Below, piece after piece: positions 25,380 through 34,893 of a DNA stretch of 50,340 nt. Position numbers and translations under genes: made by a program. The stretch spans positions 1 through 50,340 of the forward strand of contig CALVCL010000008.1 in assembly GCA_944326085.1 (NCBI GenBank), read 5' to 3'. Origin of the DNA: an uncultured Tidjanibacter sp. (lineage in GTDB: Bacteria; Bacteroidota; Bacteroidia; Bacteroidales; Rikenellaceae). Below the pieces are notes generated by a model. It saw only the letters and a program-made list of their open reading frames with translations. It was not told the DNA's origin and did not search any database. Every line of letters starts with the position of its first letter. Within the stretch, counting starts at the first letter, position 1.

Positions 25380-26108
25380 TCAATTCATTGCCAAGTCGTT
25401 CGGGATCAATACGGCGCTTTGTGCCATATACTTTTCGTTATCGGCATATATGAACAGTACAGCTCCGTCCTTGATGGTGTCTATTATTGCATCGCTCACG
25501 TCACGGGGTAGTGCAGGACATCCGAAACTGCGTCCCAAACGTCCCGCAGACTTTATGAACGACCTGTCACAGTAATCGGCTCCATGAATTACTATTGCAC
25601 GTTCGTATGCTTTGTCGTTGATGCCAGGTTCAAGTCCATTCAAACGCAATGAATACCCGTTCCTGCCTTCGTAGGTATTCAATGTAAGGTAGAACCCTAA
25701 TGAACTCTTGTGAGAGTCTGGAGTATTTGAAAACGATGTGGCATAGTTGTCGCCGCTTCCGCGCCCGTGAGCGACCAGCGATTTGTACAACACCTTGCCA
25801 TGCCGCATGTCTATGACATAGAGCCGTTCCTGCGTGGATGGTTTGGTGTAGTCAATCAGTACAAGAATATCTTTGCGGCGCGAGGTGATGCGCTCATAAC
25901 CGGTTACAGCGGCATCAAAGGCATCATACGGTATCTCATCGTTTATTCCAATCTTTTCGTACAATGCCATATGGGATATGTCCGTTGCAGTTTTGACACT
26001 ACCTACGGCAGCATAGTCTGCCGGTTCAGTTGCGCACAGGTCTATTGGCAATATGGTTATTGTCATTACAGCAATCAGTGTGATAATGTTGAATTTATGT
26101 GTATTCAT
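25380..26108 (-). CDS. Murein L,D-transpeptidase catalytic domain family protein
   Basis: From ATG 26106-26108 the protein has 242 residues (a GTG four codons upstream is possible). It has an N-terminal signal segment (about residues 7-25) and the YkuD-like fold: IDMRHGKVLYKSLVAHGRGSG, the HGA motif (His175) and the catalytic cysteine in GRSFGCPAL (Cys197). Members of this subfamily cross-link or attach to peptidoglycan through diaminopimelate, or act as carboxypeptidases. It lies 20 bp after lepA on the same strand and precedes the metal-uptake genes, probably as part of one transcript. Confidence 0.85.
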   Translation of the reverse strand: MNTHKFNIITLIAVMTITILPIDLCATEPADYAAVGSVKTATDISHMALYEKIGINDEIPYDAFDAAVTGYERITSRRKDILVLIDYTKPSTQERLYVIDMRHGKVLYKSLVAHGRGSGDNYATSFSNTPDSHKSSLGFYLTLNTYEGRNGYSLRLNGLEPGINDKAYERAIVIHGADYCDRSFIKSAGRLGRSFGCPALPRDVSDAIIDTIKDGAVLFIYADNEKYMAQSAVLIPNDLAMN

Positions 26109-26128
26109 ATATTGCCGCACTTTAGCTT

Positions 26129-27916
26129 TTAATCCATCTTCAATACCGCAAGGAATGCCGACTGCGGCACTTCCACATTGCCTATCTGTCGCATTCGTTT
26201 TTTGCCTCGTTTCTGCTTTTCAAGAAGTTTGCGCTTACGTGAGATATCGCCACCGTAACACTTGGCAGTCACATCCTTGCGCACGGCCTTAATTGTTTCG
26301 CGAGCTATGATTTTTGCTCCGATGGCCGCCTGTACGGCAATATCGAACTGCTGGCGGGGGATTAGTTCCTTAAGCTTTTCACACATGCGGCGACCGAAAT
26401 CATAGGCATGGTCTTGATAGATGAGCGACGAGAGGGCATCCACAGGCTCACCATTTAAGAGTATGTCGAGTTTGGCCAGACGGCTTTCGCGATAGCCTGT
26501 TTGGTGATAGTCAAACGATGCATAGCCTCGCGATATGCTCTTGAGTTTGTCGTAGAAGTCGAAAACTATTTCAGACAGCGGCATGTCGAAAGTTACTTCG
26601 ACACGGTCCTGCGATATGAATACCTGGTTCTTGAGTGTACCGCGTTTGTCGATGCACAATTTTATGACGTTTCCGAGGAAGTCACTCTTGGTGATTATCT
26701 GTGCTTCGATATACGGTTCCTCTATTTTGTCCACCATGGTCGGTTCGGGAAGTCCCGACGGGTTGTGGACATATATCACTTCGCCTTTCTTGGTCGTCAC
26801 CTTATAGGAAACGTTCGGTACGGTAGTGATGACATCCATGTCGAACTCACGGTATAGTCTTTCCTGGATGATTTCCATGTGAAGCAGTCCGAGGAAGCCG
26901 CAGCGAAAACCGAAACCGAGTGCCAGCGAACTCTCCGGATCGAAAGTAAGCGAAGCATCATTCAACTGCAATTTTTCGAGAGATGAACGCAGGTCTTCGT
27001 ATTCATCGGCCTCGACTGGATATACACCTGCAAACACCATCGGTTTTACATCTTCGAAACCGGCAATGGCCGTGTCGCTCGGATTGGCTACATGTGTTAT
27101 GGTATCGCCAACCTTGACTTCACGTGAATTCTTGATGCCTGATATGATATAGCCTACGTCGCCGGCCTTTATTTCGTCACGCGGCGACAACTTCAGTTTC
27201 AGTACCCCGACTTCATCGGCATCGTATTCAAGGCCGGTGTTGATAAATTTTACTGCATCACCTGTGCGGAGCGTACCGTTGAAAATACGAAAATATGCTA
27301 TGATGCCGCGGAAGGGGTTGAATACGGAGTCGAAAATCAAGGCCTGCAGGGGAGCGTTCTCATCTCCCTTCGGGGCTGGGATACGTGTAACTATGGCCTC
27401 GAGGATTTCGTCAACCCCCTGGCCGGTACGGCCCGATGCCGCAATTATGTCGTCATGGCTGCAGCCTATGAGGTCGGCTATTTGGTCCTTTACCTCCTCG
27501 ACCATGGCAGCTTCCATATCTATCTTGTTTACCACGGGAATGATTTCGAGGTCGTGTCCCAGTGCAAGGTACAGGTTCGAAATGGTCTGCGCCTGTATGC
27601 CCTGCGTGGCATCGACTATGAGCAGTGCTCCTTCGCATGATGCAATGGCTCGCGACACCTCATACGAGAAGTCCACGTGCCCAGGAGTGTCGATGAGGTT
27701 TAGAATGTACTTTTCGCCGCCGTGCTCATATTCCATCTGTATGGCATGGCTTTTTATGGTTATGCCTTTCTCACGCTCCAGTTCCATGTCGTCCAGAACC
27801 TGCGCCTGCAGGTCGCGCTGCGATACGGTGTTGGTAGCTTCGAGCAGACGGTCGGCTATGGTACTTTTGCCGTGGTCTATGTGTGCTATGATACAGAAGT
27901 TCCTTATATGCTTCAT
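26129..27916 (-). CDS. lepA: Elongation factor 4 (LepA)
   Basis: The 595-residue translational GTPase has G1 AHIDHGKST at the N-terminus, G3 DTPGHVDF, G4 NKID, then domains II, III, V and the LepA-specific C-terminal domain ending with the conserved [23 protein letters not shown]4 acts on stalled or pretranslocated ribosomes. The length is usual. It is the first gene of the minus-strand group with the transpeptidase and znuAC-like genes. Its promoter lies back-to-back with that of the divergent prenyltransferase gene. Confidence 0.98.
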   Translation of the reverse strand: MKHIRNFCIIAHIDHGKSTIADRLLEATNTVSQRDLQAQVLDDMELEREKGITIKSHAIQMEYEHGGEKYILNLIDTPGHVDFSYEVSRAIASCEGALLIVDATQGIQAQTISNLYLALGHDLEIIPVVNKIDMEAAMVEEVKDQIADLIGCSHDDIIAASGRTGQGVDEILEAIVTRIPAPKGDENAPLQALIFDSVFNPFRGIIAYFRIFNGTLRTGDAVKFINTGLEYDADEVGVLKLKLSPRDEIKAGDVGYIISGIKNSREVKVGDTITHVANPSDTAIAGFEDVKPMVFAGVYPVEADEYEDLRSSLEKLQLNDASLTFDPESSLALGFGFRCGFLGLLHMEIIQERLYREFDMDVITTVPNVSYKVTTKKGEVIYVHNPSGLPEPTMVDKIEEPYIEAQIITKSDFLGNVIKLCIDKRGTLKNQVFISQDRVEVTFDMPLSEIVFDFYDKLKSISRGYASFDYHQTGYRESRLAKLDILLNGEPVDALSSLIYQDHAYDFGRRMCEKLKELIPRQQFDIAVQAAIGAKIIARETIKAVRKDVTAKCYGGDISRKRKLLEKQKRGKKRMRQIGNVEVPQSAFLAVLKMD

Positions 27917-28002
27917 CGGTATGTATTTGGGATTAAAGCCGCAAGGATGGCCAAGCCAAGCAAATGGCAGTGATAATTCATCCGGAATGTATTAACGGCA
28001 TG

Positions 28003-28020
28003 CAAAGTTAATTAATTTTG
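28003..28020. promoter_or_regulatory. Back-to-back -7 boxes of the lepA and UbiA-family promoters
   Basis: The 18 bp CAAAGTTAATTAATTTTG contains TAACTTTG on the minus strand (28003-28010, for lepA) and TAATTTTG on the plus strand (28013-28020, for the prenyltransferase), separated by 2 bp. Two polymerases could hardly bind at once. Confidence 0.65.
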
Positions 28021-28044
28021 CAGGATAATAAATACCATTTTGTC

Positions 28045-28902
28045 ATGAATATAGTATCGCGTTACGCGTCCTTGGTCAAATTCTCACATACGATATTCGC
28101 AATGCCATTTGCATTGCTTTCATACGTTTATGCCATTGTCAGCACCAATACGCCGTTCGAGTGGCTGTTGTTGGTCAAGATACTGTTGTGTATGGTGTTT
28201 GCTCGCAATGCGGCCATGGGGTTCAACCGCTGGTCGGACAGAGATATAGATGCACGGAACCCGCGTACCGCTTCGCGCGACATACCTGCCGGACGCATAA
28301 CACCGCGCGCGGCAATGACCTTCGTCGTAGTCAACTGCGTACTGTTCGTGGCTGTTGCAGGGTGGATAAATGTGCTTGCCCTAACACTTTCCCCCATAGC
28401 CCTTGCGGTGCTGCTCGGCTACAGTCTCACGAAACGTTTTACATCCATGTCGCACATCGTACTGGGGCTAGCGCTTGCCATAGCTCCGGTCGGCGCATAT
28501 ATTGCAGTTACGGGTACGGTAGTATGGTTTCCTGTGATACTTGCCGTTGCAGTACTGACATGGACTGCCGGTTTCGACATTCTCTATTCGCTGCAGGATA
28601 CCGATTTCGACCGTAGCAACGGATTGCATTCCATTCCGGCCCGTTTCACGGCCGTACAGTCTACCGGTATCAGTATTGCCCTGCATGTTGTTTCAGTGGC
28701 TGCGGTGGCTGCTATCGGATGCATTTACGGTCTGGGCATATTCTATTGGATTGGCTTCGGACTGTTCGTCGCGATACTCGTCATGCAGCATATACTCTAC
28801 AGACCGTCACGCATAGACCGTATCGGAGCCACCTTCGGACTTGTCAACGGACTGGCCAGCGTCAGCTTTGCCGTAATGGCTATAATCGACCTGCTGGTGT
28901 GA
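28045..28902 (+). CDS. UbiA family prenyltransferase, probably MqnP of menaquinone synthesis
   Basis: From ATG 28045 the protein has 285 residues; the in-frame TTG at 28018 lies within the promoter box. It is a polytopic membrane enzyme with the two Asp-rich prenyl-diphosphate sites of UbiA: NRWSDRDIDARNPRT (N61, D65, D69) and YSLQDTDFD (D185-D189). The form NRxxDxxxDxxNPRTxxR is that of 4-hydroxybenzoate-type and MqnP enzymes. Bacteroidota lack ubiquinone, so attachment of a prenyl chain in the futalosine menaquinone route is the likely role (inference). It is divergent from lepA and ends before a terminator. Confidence 0.82.
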   Translation: MNIVSRYASLVKFSHTIFAMPFALLSYVYAIVSTNTPFEWLLLVKILLCMVFARNAAMGFNRWSDRDIDARNPRTASRDIPAGRITPRAAMTFVVVNCVLFVAVAGWINVLALTLSPIALAVLLGYSLTKRFTSMSHIVLGLALAIAPVGAYIAVTGTVVWFPVILAVAVLTWTAGFDILYSLQDTDFDRSNGLHSIPARFTAVQSTGISIALHVVSVAAVAAIGCIYGLGIFYWIGFGLFVAILVMQHILYRPSRIDRIGATFGLVNGLASVSFAVMAIIDLLV

Positions 28903-28925
28903 CTGTCGCAGCTCCTGCTGTAAAA

Positions 28926-28960
28926 TAAGCGCCCTGCCGTGGTATCGGTCAGGGCGCTTT
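28926..28960. terminator. Bidirectional terminator between prenyltransferase and ACT genes
   Basis: An 11-bp GC-rich stem (28926-28936 with 28950-28960) with an inner CCG/CGG extension lies between convergent genes. Confidence 0.8.
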
Positions 28961-28978
28961 GCCTTAGGCGGACAACTG

Positions 28979-29647
28979 TTAGCTGCGTACGTTGCGCTTT
29001 GCCTCCATAAGTATCGAGAAGGCACGGTGAATGTCGTTGTCGCCCACTACAATGGTGAATTCGTTGGCGGTACTGATTACCTCCACGATGTTGATGTTGT
29101 CCCATGCGAGCTCCTTGAACAGGTAGTAGTACACGCCCGGGCATGCAGTGTTGTCGGATGGAAGGCGTACAGTGATGAGCGAAAGGTTGGAGTTTGTACT
29201 GATAACTGTCTCATTTGCAAAAAGTTCCCTAATAAGCGGCACAATGGAGTCGCTGACCACAAGGGTAGTCTCGTAAATGCCCTGCGAGAATGTACAGAAC
29301 ACATTCTTCAGCGAATGCACCTCATTAAGAAGTCTTGCCTGCAGGGTGTACAGCGTCGATGTGTTCAGAAATGTGAAGTCTGCAAGGTTTGAACGCACCA
29401 CAATGTCGCCCATGTTTTCAATCACTTGTTTGATTTTCATGGCCGACATCGACTCCAGTCGAGGAACGAGTCTGTTGAGCGCCATTATAACGGCACTGTC
29501 ATTCACCTGTTTGCCTATTCTTTCCTCGACCTCGGGTTTAATCTGGCGGGCGAGGGCGGAAAGGTTGATGAGGCCGTCTACCAATGCCCCCTCAAGGAAG
29601 GGTTTTTTCTTGATAACCTCTTCTACGGCTACGGGAATGGATATCAT
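28979..29647 (-). CDS. ACT-domain regulatory protein, aspartate-kinase-related
   Basis: The 222-residue protein starts MISIPVAVEEVIKKKPFLEG. The N-terminal half is helical (NLSALARQIKPEVEERIGKQ); the C-terminal half, from about residue 120, has ACT-like repeats: a predicted strand pattern in LSLITVRLPSD, NINIVEVISTANEFTIVV and DIHRAFSILMEAK. This last part resembles the amino-acid-binding regulatory region of aspartate kinases, but no kinase domain is present. Related Bacteroidales proteins are annotated as ACT-domain proteins of unknown function. A minus-strand TATCTTTG box lies at 29728-29735. Confidence 0.75.
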   Translation of the reverse strand: MISIPVAVEEVIKKKPFLEGALVDGLINLSALARQIKPEVEERIGKQVNDSAVIMALNRLVPRLESMSAMKIKQVIENMGDIVVRSNLADFTFLNTSTLYTLQARLLNEVHSLKNVFCTFSQGIYETTLVVSDSIVPLIRELFANETVISTNSNLSLITVRLPSDNTACPGVYYYLFKELAWDNINIVEVISTANEFTIVVGDNDIHRAFSILMEAKRNVRS

Positions 29648-29727
29648 GACAAATTGTTTTTATCTGCACATTAAATACACGGCATTGTGTTCTTTGGACA
29701 ATGATTGGCAGCAGTCTTATCCATATG

Positions 29728-29735
29728 CAAAGATA
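29728..29735 (-). promoter_or_regulatory. -7 box (TATCTTTG) for the ACT-domain gene
   Basis: A perfect TAnnTTTG match on the minus strand, about 80 bp before the ATG at 29645-29647. Confidence 0.6.
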
Positions 29736-29810
29736 TGAAGTTTTGTACGGCATTTTGCATGACCTGCGGTGAAAACACGTGCAGGTTGCCTATAATTGCA
29801 ATATTCTTAG

Positions 29811-29818
29811 TATCTTTA
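29811..29818 (+). promoter_or_regulatory. Near-consensus -7 box (TATCTTTA) for pheT
   Basis: TATCTTTA differs from TAnnTTTG by one base and lies 29 bp before the pheT ATG; a TTG about 22 bp upstream may be the -33 element. Confidence 0.45.
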
Positions 29819-29847
29819 GCTCGTTTTAGACGAAAATGAAATAAACT

Positions 29848-32313
29848 ATGAAAATATCTTACCAATGGCTCATGAATTATCTGAAGTCGGACCTTCAGAT
29901 AGATGAGCTGGTGACGGTTCTTACCGATATAGGTCTCGAAGTGGACAGCGTAGAAAAAGTGGAAAGCATACGCGGCGGCCTGGCCGGCGTGGTGGTAGGA
30001 GAGGTGCTTACATGTGTCGACCATCCCGATTCCGACCACCTGCATGTGACTACCGTATCGGTGGGAGGGGCCGAGCCTCTAAACATAGTCTGCGGTGCCC
30101 CGAATGTCGCTGCCGGACAGAAGGTACTGGTGGCTACGATTGGTGCAGTACTGTATCCGACCGGCGAGGAAGAGGGCTTCAAAATAAAGAAAAGCAAGAT
30201 ACGCGGCGTGGAATCATTCGGCATGATATGCGCCGAAGACGAACTTGGCATAGGTACGGCGCACGATGGCATCATGGTGCTCCCGCAGGATGCGACCGTA
30301 GGCATGCCGGCTGCCGAATATCTCGAACTGAAGGAGGACTATGTAATAGAAATAGGACTGACACCCAACCGTGCCGATGCCACATCGCACTATGGCGTGG
30401 CCCGCGACCTGGCAGTTTACCTCAAGGCCCACGGCCGACAGGTGGAACTGGTGCGCCCTGCAGTGGACGGCTTTGCCGACAGCAGCCTGCCCAAGTATGA
30501 CATTACGGTAGAGTGCACCGAAGCCGCCCCGCGCTATGCCGGCATACTGATACGTGACATCCGTATAGCTCCGTCGCCCGAATGGCTTCAGAACGACCTG
30601 AGGGCCATAGGCATCAACCCGAAAAACAATGTGGTCGATATAACCAACTTTATCCTTCACGAACTCGGGCAGCCGCTGCACTCGTTTGATGCCGACAAGA
30701 TACGCGGAGGCAAGATAATCGTGCGCACATGCGCAGAGGGTACTCCGTTCAAGACACTCGATGGCGTGGAGAGAAAACTGTCCGACCGCGACCTTATGAT
30801 ATGCGATGCGGAAGGCCCGATGTGTATAGCCGGCGTCATGGGAGGTTCGGAGTCCGGCATATCGGACGACACAAAGAACGTATTCCTTGAAAGCGCATAT
30901 TTCAATCCAGTGTGGATACGCAAAAGTGCCCGCAGGCATGGCATCAATTCAGATGCATCGTTCCGCTACGAAAGGGGTATAGACCCGAATATCACCATAT
31001 ATGCACTCAAACGTGCCGTATTGCTCATCCAGGAACTGGCCGGCGGTGTCGTAGCATCGGGTATAAACGACATAGTTTCCGACGCACAGGTACTGGCGCC
31101 GTTCAGCTTCAATATCAGTTTTGCGCGAATAAACGCGCTGGTAGGGCAGGAGATACCACAGGATGTCGTAAGGCGCATACTGGATGCCCTCGAAGTTATG
31201 GTGGAGGCCGAAAATGACGGCGTGCTGTCGGTGGCCGTGCCAGCCTACAGGGTAGACGTACGGCGCGAGGCCGACCTCATAGAGGACATACTCCGCATAT
31301 ACGGCTACAACAACATCAAGACCCCTGATCGTATCACCATGTCGGCATCGCACAGCAACAGGCCCGACAAGGAAGAAATTGCAGAGATAGTTGCACAGTA
31401 TCTGACCGACAACGGATTTACGGAAATAATGAGCAACTCGCTGACAAAGTCGGCATATTATGAAAACTGTTCAAGCTATCCGGTAGAGAACTGCGTGAGG
31501 ATACTCAACCCGTTGAGCTCCGATTTGAATGTGATGCGTCAGACGCTGTTGTTCAACATGATGGAGGCCGTAACACTTAACACCAATCACCGCAATCCGA
31601 ACCTCAAACTGTATGAATTCGGTAATGTCTACAGGTATGACCCGCACCGCGCACAGGAAGGTGGTCTGGCACCATACTCGGAAGATTACAGACTGGCGGT
31701 GGCTGTCACGGGACTGGACAGCGTGGCATCGTGGAATGAAAAGGCACTGCAAAGCAACTTCTTCAATCTGCGTGCCGTTGCCGAACGACTGCTGGCCCGC
31801 TTCGGTCTGGATGCCTATAAACTGCAGTCGGAACCGGCGGACAGCGACATATATTCCGAAGGGCTGGTATTCAAATTGAACGGACAGCCTCTGTTCACGG
31901 TTGGAGCGGTGGCCGGCAAGATAAGGAAGATGTTCGACCTGAAGGCAGACGTCTACTACCTTGAAATGGATTTCACGCTGTTTGTAAAGGGTACACGCAA
32001 ACATAAGGTAACAGTCACCGAACTGCCAAAATTCCCTGAAGTAAGGCGTGACCTGGCATTGCTGGTTGACAAGAGCGTGACATACGCACAGCTGCGCAAC
32101 ATTGCATTTGCCACAGAACGCAAACTGCTGCGCAACGTGACGTTGTTCGATGTTTACGAAGGGAACAAGCTTCCGGACGGCAAAAAGTCTTACGCCCTCG
32201 GTTTCGTGCTTCAGGATACGGAGCGTACGCTTACCGACCAGGTGATAGAGAAGGTAATGGGTAATCTCGTAGCTCAGTTCGGCCGTCAGACAGGAGCTGT
32301 GGTTAGGGAGTAA
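29848..32313 (+). CDS. pheT: Phenylalanyl-tRNA synthetase beta subunit
   Basis: The 821-residue protein is the large subunit of the (alpha-beta)2 enzyme that charges tRNA-Phe. Domains in order are the N-terminal coiled start (MKISYQWLMNYLKSDL), the OB-fold EMAP-type tRNA-binding domain (HPDSDHLHVTTV, NIVCGAPNVAAGQKV), B3/B4 editing domain with NNVVDITNFILHELGQPLHSFD, B5 (RREADLIEDILRIYGYNNI), the catalytic-like core and the C-terminal anticodon domain (LPKFPEVRRDLALLVDKSVTY). pheS is not adjacent, unlike in E. coli. Confidence 0.97.
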   Translation: MKISYQWLMNYLKSDLQIDELVTVLTDIGLEVDSVEKVESIRGGLAGVVVGEVLTCVDHPDSDHLHVTTVSVGGAEPLNIVCGAPNVAAGQKVLVATIGAVLYPTGEEEGFKIKKSKIRGVESFGMICAEDELGIGTAHDGIMVLPQDATVGMPAAEYLELKEDYVIEIGLTPNRADATSHYGVARDLAVYLKAHGRQVELVRPAVDGFADSSLPKYDITVECTEAAPRYAGILIRDIRIAPSPEWLQNDLRAIGINPKNNVVDITNFILHELGQPLHSFDADKIRGGKIIVRTCAEGTPFKTLDGVERKLSDRDLMICDAEGPMCIAGVMGGSESGISDDTKNVFLESAYFNPVWIRKSARRHGINSDASFRYERGIDPNITIYALKRAVLLIQELAGGVVASGINDIVSDAQVLAPFSFNISFARINALVGQEIPQDVVRRILDALEVMVEAENDGVLSVAVPAYRVDVRREADLIEDILRIYGYNNIKTPDRITMSASHSNRPDKEEIAEIVAQYLTDNGFTEIMSNSLTKSAYYENCSSYPVENCVRILNPLSSDLNVMRQTLLFNMMEAVTLNTNHRNPNLKLYEFGNVYRYDPHRAQEGGLAPYSEDYRLAVAVTGLDSVASWNEKALQSNFFNLRAVAERLLARFGLDAYKLQSEPADSDIYSEGLVFKLNGQPLFTVGAVAGKIRKMFDLKADVYYLEMDFTLFVKGTRKHKVTVTELPKFPEVRRDLALLVDKSVTYAQLRNIAFATERKLLRNVTLFDVYEGNKLPDGKKSYALGFVLQDTERTLTDQVIEKVMGNLVAQFGRQTGAVVRE

Positions 32314-32380
32314 CCACACAACGTGGGCGTGCAAGACGCCGCCGGAATGTTGCAATTTATGTAACGTAATGACATGCAAT

Positions 32381-33019
32381 ATGTTGAAAAAGACACTCTT
32401 GTTGTTTTGTACAGCATTGCTTGCAACGACAACAGTATATGCACAGCGGGACATTAAGGAGGAAGACTGGAGCGGAAATCCGTATGAATATGGGCGCAAT
32501 ACGGAATATATGCTGTCGTTTCATGACATATCGTTAAGCTATGGCTTTCTGACCATGAACGACATAACCGACATCATGAAAGAACTTTTCCAGTATTCGT
32601 TGGCTGCTGCTCCCACGAACGGATTTATGCGTACCGGTTCCATGAACCTCGGTTACACATATCGATTAACTCCTTCGATTACCGTAGGCGGCCTGTTCGG
32701 ATATTCCGGCAATTCAGGAAGCATAGAGGGAACGGCCAGCAAGGTAGTCACAAATTACTACAGCCTGATGCCGCAAATAAAACTGGAATGGTATCGCAAG
32801 AAGGCTTGGACATTGTATTCTCGTCTGGCATTGGGAGTTGTAATCGCCAATGCAACACATCAGACCGGTACTGCAATAGACAACAGTATTACTGCAGCGA
32901 CCTTCACATTTCAGGTATCACCGATAGGTGTCGAACTGGGCCGTACTATAGCCGCTTTTGCCGAAGCTGGTTTCGGTGCAACTGGCGTATTGACAATTGG
33001 TGTCAGAGCGCGTTTCTGA
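32381..33019 (+). CDS. Small predicted outer-membrane beta-barrel protein
   Basis: From ATG 32381 the protein has 212 residues (an in-frame ATG four codons upstream, 32369, is equally possible). It has a good signal peptide (MLKKTLLLFCTALLATTTVYA-QR). The mature part shows amphipathic strands with Gly and aromatic residues (GSMNLGYTYRLTPSITVGGLFGYSG, LMPQIKLEWYRKKAWTLYSRLALGV) and ends VLTIGVRARF, the terminal Phe being typical of barrels. It resembles small OmpA-like or OmpW-like eight-stranded barrels, but I do not recognise a family. It lies 67 bp after pheT and before a perfect terminator. Confidence 0.75.
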   Translation: MLKKTLLLFCTALLATTTVYAQRDIKEEDWSGNPYEYGRNTEYMLSFHDISLSYGFLTMNDITDIMKELFQYSLAAAPTNGFMRTGSMNLGYTYRLTPSITVGGLFGYSGNSGSIEGTASKVVTNYYSLMPQIKLEWYRKKAWTLYSRLALGVVIANATHQTGTAIDNSITAATFTFQVSPIGVELGRTIAAFAEAGFGATGVLTIGVRARF

Positions 33020-33041
33020 CGGTCAGACTCATTAACAGACA

Positions 33042-33071
33042 ACAGCCGTGATGTTAAAGCATCACGGCTGT
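33042..33071. terminator. Bidirectional terminator between barrel gene and DHOD-like gene
   Basis: A perfect 12-bp stem (ACAGCCGTGATG, 33042-33053, with 33060-33071) with loop TTAAAG lies between convergent genes. Confidence 0.8.
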
Positions 33072-33092
33072 ATACATTTATGGAGCAAGAAT

Positions 33093-34076
33093 TCAGAATA
33101 CTTCGGCGGGGAATGTTTTCATGTACTGCACGCGTTCGAGCAACGGGTCTCCGGGACGTGTGGTACGGTTCATCAGTCCACGGAACTCTTCGATTGTCTG
33201 GAACCGGTTGCGTTCCATCCACGCCGAAAGCGACGATGTTATTTCGCCGATAACCTTGGAACCGTTGAGCATGAGCGTGGAACACAACTGTGTAGCCTTT
33301 GCGCCTGTCAATATCGACTTCACAACATCGGCGCCGGTGTGCACGCCTGTAGAAACAGATATGTCAAGTCCAGGAATTTCGGAGGACGCAATGGCAATGT
33401 ATCGCAGCGATTTGTGAAGTTCAGCCTGCGTGCTTAGTTCTCCGGCAGGGATGTATTCCATGCGTTCTATGTCTATGTCTGGCTCAAAGAAACGGTTGTA
33501 CATCACGGCTCCGCGCGCACCGCGTGTATAAGCCTGCTGCAGCATGTGAAATATGTTGGTGAAACGTACGCTGAACTTGACAGACACAGGGAGATTGACG
33601 ATACGTGCAACCTTGTCGATAATTGACAGATAGCGGGCCTCTATTTTGTCGGATGCCTCGTTTTTGCTCTCCGGAAGGAAAAAAATGTTAAGCTCCAATG
33701 CGTCGGCACCTGCATCGGTTATCCTGCCAGCAAACTCGAGCCATTTGCCTTCGCTCATGCAGTTGATGCTGGCTATGATGGGAATGTCGGTACGGCGCTT
33801 GGCTTCCGAAATAAGCGTAGTAAAACTATTCATATAATCCGCTCCGAGATATGCGTGCAGATAATCGTGCGCTTCAGGGTAATAGTCGCTATAACGGCCA
33901 ACCATTGCAGCCTCACCGGTTATCTGTTCCTCGAATATAGATTTTAGTACCACGGCTCCTATACCATTCCGTGCGAGATCCTCGATATGGTCGGCAGTTG
34001 CCGTCAGGGGAGAACTGCCCGCTATCAACGGGTTCTTGAGGCGAAGCCCCATGTAACTTACAGAAAGATCTGTCAT
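33093..34076 (-). CDS. Dihydroorotate dehydrogenase-like TIM-barrel protein
   Basis: The 327-residue protein starts like class 1 dihydroorotate dehydrogenases (LSVSYMGLRLKNPLIAGSSPLTATAD) and keeps the FMN-barrel pattern (GIGAVVLKSIFEEQI, PIIASINCMSEGKW, VSVKFSVRFTN, ISVSTGVHTGADVVKSILTGA). The position of the catalytic motif NxSCPN reads NIFFLPE (residues 130-136), so the catalytic cysteine and the orotate-binding residues are missing. It is therefore a DHOD-fold protein of unknown substrate. Homologues with this name are widespread in Bacteroidota. It follows yggS after 11 bp, which suggests one transcript. Confidence 0.85.
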   Translation of the reverse strand: MTDLSVSYMGLRLKNPLIAGSSPLTATADHIEDLARNGIGAVVLKSIFEEQITGEAAMVGRYSDYYPEAHDYLHAYLGADYMNSFTTLISEAKRRTDIPIIASINCMSEGKWLEFAGRITDAGADALELNIFFLPESKNEASDKIEARYLSIIDKVARIVNLPVSVKFSVRFTNIFHMLQQAYTRGARGAVMYNRFFEPDIDIERMEYIPAGELSTQAELHKSLRYIAIASSEIPGLDISVSTGVHTGADVVKSILTGAKATQLCSTLMLNGSKVIGEITSSLSAWMERNRFQTIEEFRGLMNRTTRPGDPLLERVQYMKTFPAEVF

Positions 34077-34087
34077 AGTACATGTGT

Positions 34088-34759
34088 TTATTTGTTAGTA
34101 TAATCACGAGCGCCGAATATCTTGCTGCCGATGCGCACCATTGTAGCACCGCATTCGACTGCTATGCGGTAGTCGTGTGTCATGCCCATTGAGAGAGTGT
34201 CAAATTCCGGCCCGAAATACTTGCCGCGCAACTCCGTGAATAGGTTGTGCACGGTGCTGAATTCTTTGTGGATTAATACCTCGTCATCGGTTTGTGTCGC
34301 TACCGTCATTAGGCCGCGCATGCGTATGTTTGCATACTGACGCCATGCGCCGCTTTCAAGATATTCTCGCAACTCTTCCGCATCCCAACCGCTTTTGGTC
34401 TCTTCTTCGGCAACATGTATTTCAAACAGTATGTCGATAACACGGTTGTTCTTGGCCGCCTCCCTGTCTATGACCGCAAGAAGACGGTCGGAATCGACCG
34501 AATGAATGAGTTCCACAAACGGGGCTATGTATTTAACCTTATTGGTTTGCAGATGTCCTATCATGTGCCAGCGTATGTCATGAGGCAGCAAATCGTATTT
34601 GTCACGCATTTCCTGAGGCCTGTTTTCTCCGAAGATGCGCTGACCGGCATCATACACCTCACGTATCATGTCGGCAGGATGCGTTTTGGAAACTGCAACC
34701 AGAGTGACATTTTCCGGCAATGAGGCCTTGACAGTTTTAAGATTATCTACTGTTGACAT
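34088..34759 (-). CDS. yggS: Pyridoxal phosphate homeostasis protein, YggS/PLPBP family
   Basis: From ATG 34757-34759 the protein has 223 residues. It is a single-domain TIM-barrel PLP-binding protein of the alanine racemase N-terminal fold. Seen are LVAVSKTHPADMI with the PLP lysine (K28), GENRPQEM, WHMIGHLQTNKVKYI, FEIHVAEEETKSGWD and the end LSMGMTHDYRIAVECGATMVRIGSKIFG. It helps maintain B6 vitamer balance. The in-frame TTG at 34792 is rejected because the minus-strand box TATTTTTG (34781-34788) lies between it and the ATG. Confidence 0.93.
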   Translation of the reverse strand: MSTVDNLKTVKASLPENVTLVAVSKTHPADMIREVYDAGQRIFGENRPQEMRDKYDLLPHDIRWHMIGHLQTNKVKYIAPFVELIHSVDSDRLLAVIDREAAKNNRVIDILFEIHVAEEETKSGWDAEELREYLESGAWRQYANIRMRGLMTVATQTDDEVLIHKEFSTVHNLFTELRGKYFGPEFDTLSMGMTHDYRIAVECGATMVRIGSKIFGARDYTNK

Positions 34760-34780
34760 GTCTGTTCGATGTTGTTTAAG

Positions 34781-34788
34781 CAAAAATA
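34781..34788 (-). promoter_or_regulatory. -7 box (TATTTTTG) for yggS-DHOD-like
   Basis: A TAnnTTTG match on the minus strand, 22 bp before the ATG at 34757-34759. Confidence 0.6.
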
Positions 34789-34836
34789 CCAATATTTTCC
34801 GTTATTGTCACAGTGAAAAATGGGTTTTATGCAAAA

Positions 34837-34880
34837 ATGAAACGGGCACGGTTGCCATTTGGTCGCCGTGCCCGTTTCAT
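34837..34880 (-). terminator. Terminator after the pseudouridine synthase gene
   Basis: ATGAAACGGGCACGG (34837-34851) and its exact complement (34866-34880) form a 15-bp stem with a 14-nt loop, 14 bp beyond the stop. On the minus strand it is followed by TTTTTGC. Confidence 0.8.
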
Positions 34881-34893
34881 GTGTACTTTCAGA

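Noticed and set aside
31471..32499. 342-codon open frame antisense to the end of pheT
   Set aside because: It runs opposite a clear gene and through the next intergenic region and shows no domain.
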